From Streptomyces alboflavus (lineage in GTDB: Bacteria > Actinomycetota > Actinomycetes > Streptomycetales > Streptomycetaceae): a DNA stretch of 64,000 nucleotides. Numbering within the stretch: position 1 is the first letter of the stretch; each line of letters opens with the position of its first letter. The notes beneath the pieces are model-generated. The model searched no databases and was not told the DNA's origin. It saw nothing but the letters and a program-made list of their open reading frames with translations. Shown here in pieces: positions 17,182 through 25,825 of this stretch. The stretch spans positions 1 to 64,000 of the forward strand of contig NZ_JNXT01000043.1 in assembly GCF_000716675.1 (NCBI RefSeq). Reading direction: 5' to 3'. Made by a program: the position numbers and the translations under genes.

Positions 17182-17925
17182 ATGGACCTGAAGATCACCT
17201 CGCTCGCCGAGCGCCCCGAACTCGCCGACGCGATGTGGGCCATGGACGACACCTGGGCCGAGTTCGTGCAGTACGACCCCGTCGCGTGGTCGCTGATGAC
17301 GCGGATCCCGGTGGAGTGGCCGGAGCACGTGCTTGTTGCCACCGACACCGCGGGGGAGGTCGTGGCGCGGGCGTTCAGCGTGCCGTTCGTGCTCGGGGCC
17401 GAGGGGCGCGGGGAGCTGCCCGGCGGCGGCTGGGACGCGGTCATGCTGTGGGCGTTCTCGGACCTCAAGCGGGGCCGGGAGCCCGACACCGTCAGCGCCA
17501 TCGAGATCACGGTCGCCCCGGACGCGCAGGGGCACGGCGTCTCGGGGCAGGTGCTCGCGGCCCTGCGCGAGAACGCCCGCGGGCGCGGCTTCACCGAGGT
17601 CGTCGCGCCGGTGCGGCCCAACGCCAAGCACCTGGAGCCCGCGACGCCGATCGAGGAGTACGCGCGGCGCACCCGGCCGGACGGCCTGCCGCACGACCCG
17701 TGGCTGCGCGTCCACGTCCGCGCGGGCGGCATCATCGAGAAGGTGGCCCCGGCGTCGATGACGGTGTCGGGCACGCTGGAGCGGTGGCGGGCGTGGACGG
17801 GCCTGCCGCTCGACGAGGAGGGGCTCGTCGAGGTGCCGGGCGCCCTGGTGCCGGTGCACTGCGAGCCCGGGCGCGGGTACGCGGTGTACGTGGAGCCGAA
17901 CGTGTGGGTGCGGCACGCCCTGTGA
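17182..17925 (+). CDS. GNAT-like N-acetyltransferase-fold protein
   Basis: 247-residue protein with an acetyltransferase-like central part: AIEITVAPDAQGHGVSGQVL (about 108-127) resembles the beta4-alpha3 acetyl-CoA loop, though the usual Q/RxxGxG/A is relaxed to QGHGVSG. A GFTEVVAPVRPNAK strand follows. The substrate is unknown. ATG 17182 begins the conserved region; the start is not marked by a strong GGAGG. Alone on this strand, convergent with the lipoprotein gene. Confidence 0.78.
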   Translation: MDLKITSLAERPELADAMWAMDDTWAEFVQYDPVAWSLMTRIPVEWPEHVLVATDTAGEVVARAFSVPFVLGAEGRGELPGGGWDAVMLWAFSDLKRGREPDTVSAIEITVAPDAQGHGVSGQVLAALRENARGRGFTEVVAPVRPNAKHLEPATPIEEYARRTRPDGLPHDPWLRVHVRAGGIIEKVAPASMTVSGTLERWRAWTGLPLDEEGLVEVPGALVPVHCEPGRGYAVYVEPNVWVRHAL

Positions 17926-17990
17926 GGCGCACGCTCTGTGAGGTGCACGCCCGGGGAGGCGCACGCCCCGGGGAGGCGCACGCCCTGGGG
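17924..17990. repeat. 16-17-bp tandem repeat GAGGCGCACGCCCGGG, four copies
   Basis: Units begin near 17924, 17940, 17956 and 17973 with small differences. The repeat starts at the stop codon of the GNAT-like gene and fills the gap to the convergent lipoprotein gene. Confidence 0.7.
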
Positions 17991-18034
17991 GCGCGGCGGG
18001 CGGCCCGCCGGTTCGCCGCCCCACCCCGTAGAGG

Positions 18035-18898
18035 TCAGTTCATCTTGTCCAGGTCGAGGACGTCGCCGCTCGGGGCCGTCGTGTCCACCGGCTTGTCGTA
18101 GTCGCCGAACGTCAGCGACTCGGACCGCTTCTCGGTGTTGTTGACGATCTTCAGCAGGTACGGCTTGCCCTCGGTCGCCACGTAGATCGTGTACTTGTCC
18201 TTGCCCTCGGTCTCGTGCAGCGCGAGGGCCGGGGTGCCGTCGACCGACGTCTGCTCGCCGCGCCGCGCGGCCGAGTTGACGTCCTTGAACTCGGCCAGGA
18301 TGAGGTCGAGGTCGCAGAACGTGGCCATGCCCTTGGCGTCGGACGAGGTCGCGCTGGACTTCGACCAGCGGTCGGCCATCAGCTGCACGGCCGCGGCGGT
18401 CTCGTCCTCCGGCTGGTCCTTGGTCTCCGAGCGGATGAACTCCGCGTCGGGCCGCATGTACACGGTGCTGCGGTTCACGATCAGGTCGACCGAGCCCTGG
18501 TCCTTCATGCTCATCGAACCGGCGCACTCGCCGCGGGTGTTGAGCGCGATGTCCATGTCGATGGCGCCGCCCTCGTCGTCGGGCGCGCTGCCCTTGAGGG
18601 AGAGCGACTTCGCGGCGCTCGTCGCGGTCACGGACTTCTCGACGATGTCCGGCCCCGACATGCCGGGGAAGGGGCCCTTCGGCCCGCCGCCGGACTTCTC
18701 CCCGCCGTCCCCGTCGTCCTCGCTGCCTTTGCCGTCCTTGCCGTCCTTGCCCGACTGCGAGTCGGCGGACTCCTTCACGGCGTCCCAGGGCGAGGAGCCG
18801 TCCTTGTCGCCGCCGCAGGCCGTCAGCGTGACGGCCGCCGTCGCGGTGAGACAGAGTGCGGCGAGAGTGGCGCGACGAGCGCGCGAACGGTGCTGCAT
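18035..18898 (-). CDS. Lipoprotein, LppX/LprG-like fold candidate
   Basis: 287-residue exported lipoprotein. Signal with Arg-rich start, hydrophobic segment and lipobox LTAC (Cys 28), then a Lys/Asp/Gly linker (30-75). The mature domain has repeated amphipathic strands (SLSLKGSAPDDEGGAIDMDI, VDLIVNRSTVYMRPDAEF) like actinobacterial lipoproteins that bind or carry hydrophobic ligands; the LppX/LprG relationship is inferred. It is divergent from the methyltransferase gene, sharing a 202-base promoter interval. Confidence 0.8.
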   Translation of the reverse strand: MQHRSRARRATLAALCLTATAAVTLTACGGDKDGSSPWDAVKESADSQSGKDGKDGKGSEDDGDGGEKSGGGPKGPFPGMSGPDIVEKSVTATSAAKSLSLKGSAPDDEGGAIDMDIALNTRGECAGSMSMKDQGSVDLIVNRSTVYMRPDAEFIRSETKDQPEDETAAAVQLMADRWSKSSATSSDAKGMATFCDLDLILAEFKDVNSAARRGEQTSVDGTPALALHETEGKDKYTIYVATEGKPYLLKIVNNTEKRSESLTFGDYDKPVDTTAPSGDVLDLDKMN

Positions 18899-18948
18899 GA
18901 GAGGTCCCCCCAGGGATTCGTCCGGAGCACCTATGAGAGCAGGTGTCT

Positions 18949-18972
18949 GTGAACCGAGTCAACACGGTTCAC
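18949..18972. promoter_or_regulatory. Inverted repeat GTGAACC-N10-GGTTCAC
   Basis: Perfect 7-bp arms 51 bases before the lipoprotein gene and 129 before the methyltransferase gene. Position between divergent genes suggests a regulator site; the regulator is unknown. Confidence 0.4.
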
Positions 18973-19100
18973 CGTGAAGATGTGGTTAACGCATGTGAAA
19001 GGGGTTCGTCCCGCCCGTCTGGGTAAGCTCGGTTCGCGCGCCGTCGGGGAGAAGGCGGCGTACGGGGAGCGAGCGAGACCGGACGACGAGGGGCGGGCCA

Positions 19101-21473
19101 GTGACGACCAGCGGGCCGACGCGGCAGGGGAACGGGGCGCCGCGCGCGCGGGGCGCGGCCGAGGGGGTGGGGGGCAGGGCGCGTACGACCGACGCGACCG
19201 GCACCCCGGACGCGACCGGCACCCCGGACGGGGCAAGCACTCCGGACGGGACAAGCACCGCCGACCCCACCGCCGCCACCCCCGCCCCCACCGCAGCCGC
19301 CCCCACCGAAGTCACCGCCGCCGGCATCGCCCGCCTCGCCGGCGTCGGCCGCGCCGCCGTCAGCAACTGGCGCCGCCGCCACGCCGACTTCCCCAAGCCC
19401 GTGGGCGGCACCGACACCAGCCCGTCCTTCGCGCTCGGCGAGGTCGAGGACTGGCTGCGCGGCCAGGGCAAGCTCTCCGAAGTACCGCTGCGCGAACGCG
19501 TCTGGCAGCAGCTCGCCGGACACCCGGCGGGCCCCGTCCCCGCCCTCCTGCACGCCGGCTGCGCCCTGCTCCTCGTGCACGACCGGCACCCCGACTGGCT
19601 GGCGGCGAGCGCCGTCTCGGACGAGCGGATGGCCCGGCTCCTCCCGGACCTCATCGAGGGCGTGCTGACCCCGCGCTTCGGCCCGCCGTCCGCCACGCGC
19701 GCCGTGCACGCCCCCGCGCCCCCCGAACTCCTGCCGTCCGCCCCCCTGCTGCGCTCCGTAGCCGAGCTCGCCGCCGAACTCGGCGCCCCCACCGCGTACG
19801 AGTTCCTGCTCGGCCGCCACCTGGACGCCAACCCCCGCCAGTACACCCTCACCCCCGAGGGCCCCGCCGACCTGATGGCCGCGCTCGCGGGCACCGGCCG
19901 CGCCGGGCGTACCGTGCTCGACCCGGCCTGCGGCACCGGCGCCCTGCTGCGCGCCGCCGCCCCCGGCCCCGGGGACGGCGCCGACTGCCGCCTGTACGGC
20001 CAGGACAGCGCCCCCGAACTCGCCGCCCTCACGGCGCTCCGGCTCGCCCTCGGCTCCGCCGCGACCGTGCGCACCGCCGCCACCGACACCCTGCGCGCCG
20101 ACACGTTCACTGACCGCGCGGCCGACGTCGTGCTGTGCCACCCGCCGTTCAACGACCGCAACTGGGGCCACGACGAGCTGGCCTACGACCCGCGCTGGGA
20201 GTACGGCTTCCCGGCCCGCACCGAGTCCGAACTGGCCTGGGTGCAGCACGCGTTGGCGCGCCTGCGCGACGGCGGCGGCGCCGTGGTCCTGATGCCGCCG
20301 GCCGCCGCGTCCCGCCGCTCGGGCCGCCGCGTCCGCGCCGACCTGCTGCGCCGCGGCGCCCTGCGGGCCGTGATCGCGCTGCCCGCCGGCGCGGCGCCGC
20401 CGTACCACCTGCCGCTCCACGTCTGGGTCCTGCGCAGGCCCGGCACCGACGCGCCGAGCGCCCCCGAGGTGCTGCTCGTCGAGGCCGGGGGCGGCACCGC
20501 GGCCGACGGCAGGCACACCGACGGGCGGGACCCGGGGGCCTGGCCGCCGGTGCGGGACGCCGTGCTCGGGGCGTTCCGCCGGTTCGAGCGCGAGGGCACG
20601 CTCCCGGAGGAGCCGGGCTTCGCGCTGTCCGTGCCGGTGCTCGAACTCCTCGACGACGAGGTCGACCTGGCGCCCGCACGCCGCCTGCCGCCCCGGGCCG
20701 CGGAAGGCGGCGCCGATGAGCTGCGCGAGGTGCGGGCCCGGCTCGACGAGACCCTGCGCCTGACCGCGGGCCTCACCCCGCCGGAGGCCGCCCCCGGCAC
20801 ACCGGACACGGCCCGCTGGCCGCTCACCACCATCGGCGAACTCGCCCGCGCGGGCGCCCTGTCGATCCACCCGGGCCACTCGGCGACCGCAGGGCTCCCC
20901 GCCGACGTCCCCGTCCTCACCGAACACGACGTCCTCGCCGGAACGGCGCCGTCCGCCACCACGCCCTCCGCCACAGCCCCCGCCACCGTGGCCCCCCACG
21001 CCACCGCACCCTCCGCCACCGCGCCCCCCGCCGTCGGCGCGGCCCCCCACGACCCCGCCGCCCAGGCCACCGACACCCCCGTCCGCACCGCACCCGGCGA
21101 CGTCGTCGTGCCCGTGCTCGGCGGCACCGCCGCCGCCCGCGTCGTCGACGAGGCCACCGCGGGCGCCGTGCCGGGCCGCGGCCTGGTCCTGCTCCGCCCC
21201 GACCAGGATGCCCTCGACCCCTGGTTCCTCGCCGGGTTCCTGCGCGGCACCGCCAACAACCGCCAGGCCAGCAGCTATGCCTCCACCTCCGCCCGGCTCG
21301 ACGTCCGCCGCCTGCAACTGCCCCGCCTCCCGCCCGCCCAACAGCGCGGCTACGGCGAGCGGTTCCGGGCCCTCGCCGCCTTCGAGGACGCGCTGCGCCT
21401 CGCGGGCCGCCTCGGTGAGCGACTGGTGCGCGGGATGCACGACGGCCTGACCGACGGCAGCGTGTCGCCGTGA
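19101..21473 (+). CDS. HTH - N6-adenine methyltransferase - HsdS-like fusion protein
   Basis: 790-residue protein of unusual build. Residues 30-70 are a Thr/Pro/Asp low-complexity tail. Residues 73-97 form a helix-turn-helix (GIARLAGVGRAAVSNW). The methyltransferase domain (about 215-480) has motif I DPACGTG at 274-280, but the catalytic motif IV, normally NPPF, reads CHPPF (346-350). Residues 555-790 resemble a target-recognition half of a type I specificity subunit (WPLTTIGEL, then PWFLAGFLRGTANNRQAS). There is no nuclease or HsdR gene nearby. It may be a solitary modification enzyme or a DNA-binding regulator that lost catalysis. GTG 19101 follows GAGGGGCGG. Confidence 0.82.
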   Translation: MTTSGPTRQGNGAPRARGAAEGVGGRARTTDATGTPDATGTPDGASTPDGTSTADPTAATPAPTAAAPTEVTAAGIARLAGVGRAAVSNWRRRHADFPKPVGGTDTSPSFALGEVEDWLRGQGKLSEVPLRERVWQQLAGHPAGPVPALLHAGCALLLVHDRHPDWLAASAVSDERMARLLPDLIEGVLTPRFGPPSATRAVHAPAPPELLPSAPLLRSVAELAAELGAPTAYEFLLGRHLDANPRQYTLTPEGPADLMAALAGTGRAGRTVLDPACGTGALLRAAAPGPGDGADCRLYGQDSAPELAALTALRLALGSAATVRTAATDTLRADTFTDRAADVVLCHPPFNDRNWGHDELAYDPRWEYGFPARTESELAWVQHALARLRDGGGAVVLMPPAAASRRSGRRVRADLLRRGALRAVIALPAGAAPPYHLPLHVWVLRRPGTDAPSAPEVLLVEAGGGTAADGRHTDGRDPGAWPPVRDAVLGAFRRFEREGTLPEEPGFALSVPVLELLDDEVDLAPARRLPPRAAEGGADELREVRARLDETLRLTAGLTPPEAAPGTPDTARWPLTTIGELARAGALSIHPGHSATAGLPADVPVLTEHDVLAGTAPSATTPSATAPATVAPHATAPSATAPPAVGAAPHDPAAQATDTPVRTAPGDVVVPVLGGTAAARVVDEATAGAVPGRGLVLLRPDQDALDPWFLAGFLRGTANNRQASSYASTSARLDVRRLQLPRLPPAQQRGYGERFRALAAFEDALRLAGRLGERLVRGMHDGLTDGSVSP

Positions 21474-21544
21474 GTCCGACGGGGCCGCCGTGCCGCCAGA
21501 AGTGTGCCGCCATGGCGACATGACCAGTACGGCAACGGTTCGGT

Positions 21545-21563
21545 ACAACCCGGGACCGGTTGT
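21545..21563. promoter_or_regulatory. Inverted repeat ACAACC-N7-GGTTGT
   Basis: Perfect 6-bp arms about 115 bases before the membrane-protein gene, near a TATACG that could be a -10. Candidate operator for the membrane protein-kinase pair; unproven. Confidence 0.3.
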
Positions 21564-21679
21564 CCGAGTCGGCCTATACGCTCGATTCTGCATTCGTTCG
21601 TTTGTCGGCCGTACGTCTCCGGGGCGCCCAGAGCTCCGCCCCAGGGCGCGTACGGCCGCGTCAGGTATCAGGAGCAGCC

Positions 21680-22273
21680 ATGCACGGCCACGGCTACGGG
21701 CCGCAGCACCCTCCGGCCCCCTCCGGCGGACCGACGGTGGCGCTGCGCGTCATGTTCGTGGTGCTCGCCGTCGTGACCTGCGGCTTCCTCGCGGCGGCGC
21801 CGATCCTGCGGCTCGCGCTCGTGACCCGTCTGACGCGGGACTGGGCGGCGTTCGGTGCCGTCGTCACGCTCGACGTCGCGGCCATCGCCTTCGTCGCCAA
21901 CGACCCGGGCGAGGAGATCACGACCTGGCGCGGCGAACTGGGCGTCGGCCTGCTCCTCGGCACCCTCGTGGCCGCCGTGACGTACTACCTGATCCTGGAG
22001 ATCCGCCACTTCCGGCAGGCCGACGCGCAGGCCCGCCTGCTCTACCACCAGGCGCAGGCCATGGGCTACGCCACCGGCCCCCAGCAGGCCTACGGCTACC
22101 CGCAGCAGACCGGCCCCGTCCCGCACCCCGGCCCGGGCCCCCTGCCGTCCCCGCCCGCCCACACCCCGACGCCACCGCCGCCCGCGCGCCCCGCGCCCGC
22201 CCGCATCCACCAGGTCCGCGCCGAGCTGGACGAGCTCAGTGACTATCTGCGCAAGCAGGAAGGCGGCAACTGA
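21680..22273 (+). CDS. Membrane protein with Pro-rich cytoplasmic tail
   Basis: 197-residue protein with three hydrophobic segments (about 20-45, 52-73, 84-108), then a Gln/Pro/Gly-rich linker and a charged C-terminal helix (VRAELDELSDYLRKQ). Family not recognised. AGGAG precedes ATG 21680. Only 2 bases separate its stop from the kinase start, so the two are co-translated. A role as membrane anchor or partner of the kinase is a guess from context. Confidence 0.78.
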   Translation: MHGHGYGPQHPPAPSGGPTVALRVMFVVLAVVTCGFLAAAPILRLALVTRLTRDWAAFGAVVTLDVAAIAFVANDPGEEITTWRGELGVGLLLGTLVAAVTYYLILEIRHFRQADAQARLLYHQAQAMGYATGPQQAYGYPQQTGPVPHPGPGPLPSPPAHTPTPPPPARPAPARIHQVRAELDELSDYLRKQEGGN

Positions 22274-22275
22274 CC

Positions 22276-23808
22276 GTGACAGGCGGGACGGACCACCGTC
22301 TGATCGCAGGGCGCTACGAACTCTCCACGCTCATCGGCCAGGGCGGCATGGGCCAGGTGTGGACGGCGTACGACCAGCGCCTGGACCGCCGGGTCGCGGT
22401 CAAGCTCCTGCGGCCCGACAAGGTCGCGGGCGCCGAGGCCGACGAGCTGCGCCGCCGCTTCCTGCGCGAGTGCCGCGTCACCGCCCAGGTCGACCACCCC
22501 GGCCTGGTCACCGTGCACGACGCGGGCACCGAGGACGAGGACCTGTACCTGGTCATGCAGTACGTCGACGGCGCGGACCTCGGCGACCACCTCGCCGAGC
22601 ACACCCCCTACCCCTGGCAGTGGGCCGTCGCGGTCGCCGCCCAACTGTGCGCCGTGCTCTCCGCGGTGCACGCCGTGCCGATCGTGCACCGCGACCTGAA
22701 GCCGCGGAACGTGATGGTCCGCCAGGACGGCACCCTCAGCATCCTCGACCTCGGCATCGCCTCGGTCATGGACACCGACACCACCCGCCTCACCCACACC
22801 GGCTCCCCGATCGGCAGCCCCTCGTACATGGCACCGGAGCAGGCCATGGGCGGCGCCGTCGGCCCCTACACCGACCTGTACGCCCTCGGCGTGCTCCTGC
22901 ACGAACTCCTCAGCGGCGACGTGCCGTTCTCCGGCTCCACCGCCCTCGGCGTGCTGCACCGCCACCTGTACGAGCCGCCGCTGCCGGTGCGCAGGCTGCG
23001 CCCCGAGGTCCCCGAAGCCCTGGAGACCCTCGTCCTGCGGCTGCTCGCCAAGGACCCGCAGCACCGGCCCGCCAGCGCCCAGGACGTGTACGAGGAGCTG
23101 GCCCCGCTGCTCCCGGGCCGCTCCGTGCCGACCGGCCACCCCCTCGACCCGACCCGCCCGTTCCTGCGCCCGCACGCCCCCTGGCCCGACCGCGCCGCGA
23201 CCCCCGCGCCCGCCCCGCAGACCGGTCCGCCGGGTCCCGCCCGCGGCCAGGACGTCGCCGCCGCCGTCGACGAGGTCAAGCGCCTCCTCGGCGAGGGCCG
23301 CATCACCCAGGCCGTCGACACCCTCGGCGCGATCCTGCCGGCCGCCGCCGCCCAGCACGGCGAGCACTCCCCGGTCGTGCGCACCCTGCGCAAGCAGTAC
23401 GCGGCCACCCTCATGGACGACGGCCAGTACCGCCGCGCCCTGCCCGAGCTGCGCCGCCTCGCCGACCAGCGCGCCGCCGAGTCGGGACACGCCGACCCGC
23501 AGTCCCTCCAGTTCCGCTACGAGGCCGCCCAGTGCCTGGAGCAGCTCGGCGAACCGGCGGCGGCCCTCGCCGAGTACCGCACGCTGCTCCCCTATTACGA
23601 GAACCAGTACGCCACCGACGACATCCGCCAGTCCCTGGAGATCCGCCGCCGCATCGGCCAGCTCCTGCTCGCCCTCGGCGACCGCTCCGCCGCGCACGAC
23701 ACACTGGGCCGCCTCGTGCTCGACGCCGAGCGGGTGCACGGCATCGGACACCCGTTCCCGGCGGAGATCCGGCGGACCTTGCAGTGGCTGGGGCAGGTGC
23801 GGGGGTAG
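22276..23808 (+). CDS. Ser/Thr protein kinase with C-terminal TPR region
   Basis: 510-residue Hanks-type kinase. Glycine loop GQGGMGQVW (21-29), Lys43 in AVKLL, catalytic HRDLKPRN (138-145), metal-binding DLG (158-160, where DFG is usual), and APE (186-188). After a Pro-rich linker (290-320), residues 330-490 form tetratricopeptide-like helices. No transmembrane helix or PASTA domain is seen, so it is probably soluble or tethered by the membrane protein before it. GTG 22276 starts 2 bases after that gene. Substrates unknown. Confidence 0.92.
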   Translation: MTGGTDHRLIAGRYELSTLIGQGGMGQVWTAYDQRLDRRVAVKLLRPDKVAGAEADELRRRFLRECRVTAQVDHPGLVTVHDAGTEDEDLYLVMQYVDGADLGDHLAEHTPYPWQWAVAVAAQLCAVLSAVHAVPIVHRDLKPRNVMVRQDGTLSILDLGIASVMDTDTTRLTHTGSPIGSPSYMAPEQAMGGAVGPYTDLYALGVLLHELLSGDVPFSGSTALGVLHRHLYEPPLPVRRLRPEVPEALETLVLRLLAKDPQHRPASAQDVYEELAPLLPGRSVPTGHPLDPTRPFLRPHAPWPDRAATPAPAPQTGPPGPARGQDVAAAVDEVKRLLGEGRITQAVDTLGAILPAAAAQHGEHSPVVRTLRKQYAATLMDDGQYRRALPELRRLADQRAAESGHADPQSLQFRYEAAQCLEQLGEPAAALAEYRTLLPYYENQYATDDIRQSLEIRRRIGQLLLALGDRSAAHDTLGRLVLDAERVHGIGHPFPAEIRRTLQWLGQVRG

Positions 23809-23944
23809 CGGCGCAGGCAGAGGAGTACCCCAACTCCTTGCGAATCGTTGGTCGAATGGGTGGCCGAGCCGACCACCACTGCCTACCATCGATCACCGCA
23901 AGACTTTGTGCAGCGAAGCACAATCTCTCCACCGGGAGGCCCAC

Positions 23945-24607
23945 TTGCACCGCCGCCGTCGCTCCGCGCTCGTCCTCTCCGCCGCAGCCCTGCTCGCGGC
24001 CCCGCTCCTGACCGCCTGCGGCAACGATGCCCACCCCGGCGCCGCCGCGGTCGTCGGCGACCAGCGCATCACGGTCGCGCAACTGGAGAACCGGGTGAAC
24101 GAGGTGCGTTCCGCACAGCGGGCCGCCCTGCCGGACGACAAGCAGTACGAGCAGGTCATCGCCAAGACCGGCGGTCTGACCCGCAGCACGCTGCACACCA
24201 TGGTCCTGGACAAGGTCCTGCACCGGGCCGCGCGTGACGCCGGGGTCGGCGTCACGCGCAAGGAGATCCAGACCATGCGCGGCCAGCTGGAGAAGCAGGC
24301 GGGCGGAAGGAAGGCCCTGGAGGCGGGCTGGCTCCAGCAGTACAGCGTCGCGCCCGAGCACCTCGACGACAGCATCCGCACGGAGATCGAGGCCCAGAAG
24401 CTCGCCCGCGCGCTCGGCGCCGACATGAACGCCCAGGACGGCCAGAACACCTTCTGGGCCACGCTGTCCAAGACCTCCAAGAAGCTCGACGTCGACCTGA
24501 ACCCGCGGTACGGCACCTGGGACGTCAAGACCAGCAAGCGCACCGACCTGCGCACGCCGTGGGTGCGCGAGGTGTCGGGCGGCGGCTCGACGCGGGCGGA
24601 GGCCTAG
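23945..24607 (+). CDS. SurA N-terminal-domain lipoprotein
   Basis: 220-residue lipoprotein. TTG 23945, 5 nt after GGGAGG, gives a signal with Arg-rich start and lipobox LTAC (Cys 25). A longer frame from 23906 would bury the signal. The mature part (VVGDQRITVAQLENRVNEVR) matches SurA-type N-terminal chaperone domains; the peptidyl-prolyl isomerase domain is absent. Likely a holdase-like factor for exported proteins. It lies between the kinase and mazG. Confidence 0.85.
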   Translation: MHRRRRSALVLSAAALLAAPLLTACGNDAHPGAAAVVGDQRITVAQLENRVNEVRSAQRAALPDDKQYEQVIAKTGGLTRSTLHTMVLDKVLHRAARDAGVGVTRKEIQTMRGQLEKQAGGRKALEAGWLQQYSVAPEHLDDSIRTEIEAQKLARALGADMNAQDGQNTFWATLSKTSKKLDVDLNPRYGTWDVKTSKRTDLRTPWVREVSGGGSTRAEA

Positions 24608-24727
24608 GGCCTGTCCGATGGGTCGGCGTGGCGTCGCGGCGGAAGCCGGGCGGGGCGGACGGGGAAGGCGACCGTCGTCGCCGCGACCGCTGAGGGCGAT
24701 GTCAGTGGCTTGGGTTACGTTCGAGGC

Positions 24728-25714
24728 GTGAACGAGATCGAGACCGGCCGAGTCGTGCTGCTCACCACCAGCCACCGCGTCGCCCCCGGCCTGCTGTCCT
24801 GGACGGCCTGGCGGCTGCTGCACGACGCCGACGAGGTTCTGTGCGCCGACGCCGCCCACCCGCAGCTGCCGTATCTCCGCGAGGCGGGCGTCGAGGTCAA
24901 GCAGGCCTCGCCGACCGCCGAGGAGCTGGTGGACGCGTGCGCCGGCGGCCGCACGGTCCTGGTGATCGCCACGGCCGAGGGTGACCGCCCGCTCACCGAC
25001 GGCCTGGCGCGGCTCGCGGGCTCGGGCCGGGTCGCGATGCCGGACCTGGAGCTGCTCCCCGGTTCGTACGACCTGCCGGGCGCCCGCCTCCTCGACCTGG
25101 TCCAGGTCATGGACCGCATCCGCGCCGAATGCCCCTGGTCATCGCGCCAGACCCACCAGAGCCTCGCGAAGTACGGCATCGAGGAGGCGTACGAACTCGT
25201 CGAGGCCATCGAGGACGGCGACAAGGACGAACTCCGCGAGGAACTGGGCGACGTCCTCCTCCAGGTCGTCTTCCACGCACGCATCGCCGAGGAGGACGAG
25301 GACGCCCCGTTCTCCCTCGACGACGTCGCGGCCACCATCGTGGACAAGCTGATCCACCGCCACCCCCACGTCTTCGGCGACGAGACGGCGACCACCCCCG
25401 AAGAGGTCAAGGCCCACTGGCTCCGCACCAAGGCGGTGGAGAAGCAACGCGACTCCGTCACCGACGGCATCCCCCTCGGCCAGCCCGGCCTGGCCCTGGC
25501 CGCGAAACTGTCCTCCCGAGTCCGCACGGCGGGCCTGGAGGTTCCCCTCCCCAAGGGAGAGGGCGTCGGGTACGAACTGCTGGCGATGGCCCTCCGAGCA
25601 GAGGCAGAGGGCACGGACCCGGAGGCGGCCCTGCGGGCGGCGGCACGGGCGTACCGGGACGCGATCCTGACGACGGAGGCCGAGGGGGGAAATTCCAGCC
25701 CGTCCGGCGTTTGA
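24728..25714 (+). CDS. mazG: Nucleoside triphosphate pyrophosphohydrolase MazG
   Basis: Hydrolyses aberrant or excess NTPs to NMP and pyrophosphate. The N-terminal 110 residues are a tetrapyrrole-methylase-like leftover. The MazG core (about 115-225) has CPWSSRQTHQSL, GIEEAYELVEAI and EELGDVLLQVVFHARIAEE, with the metal-binding EExxE and ExxD positions. GTG 24728 begins the conserved sequence. The last codons, ending SSPSGV, and the TGA are encoded by family B repeat B2, so the natural C-terminus was replaced or extended. Confidence 0.92.
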   Translation: MNEIETGRVVLLTTSHRVAPGLLSWTAWRLLHDADEVLCADAAHPQLPYLREAGVEVKQASPTAEELVDACAGGRTVLVIATAEGDRPLTDGLARLAGSGRVAMPDLELLPGSYDLPGARLLDLVQVMDRIRAECPWSSRQTHQSLAKYGIEEAYELVEAIEDGDKDELREELGDVLLQVVFHARIAEEDEDAPFSLDDVAATIVDKLIHRHPHVFGDETATTPEEVKAHWLRTKAVEKQRDSVTDGIPLGQPGLALAAKLSSRVRTAGLEVPLPKGEGVGYELLAMALRAEAEGTDPEAALRAAARAYRDAILTTEAEGGNSSPSGV

Positions 25715-25791
25715 GGACGAGGCGCGCAGCGCCGACCAGGGGGGTCCAGGGGGCGCGGCCCCCGGTTTCGGAGAAGGGGCGGGACTGGGGC
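25697..25791 (+). repeat. Family B repeat copy (B2)
   Basis: Forward copy starting CAGCCCGTCCGGCGTTTGAG, then GAGGCGCGCAGCGCCGA, GGGGGCGCGGCCCCC and AAGGGGCGGGACTGGGG. Its first bases supply the last codons and stop of mazG. It ends 35 bases before the P450 start. Confidence 0.8.
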
Positions 25792-25825
25792 GCACCGCGC
25801 GGCCACAGCCGGATACCGTCGATCC

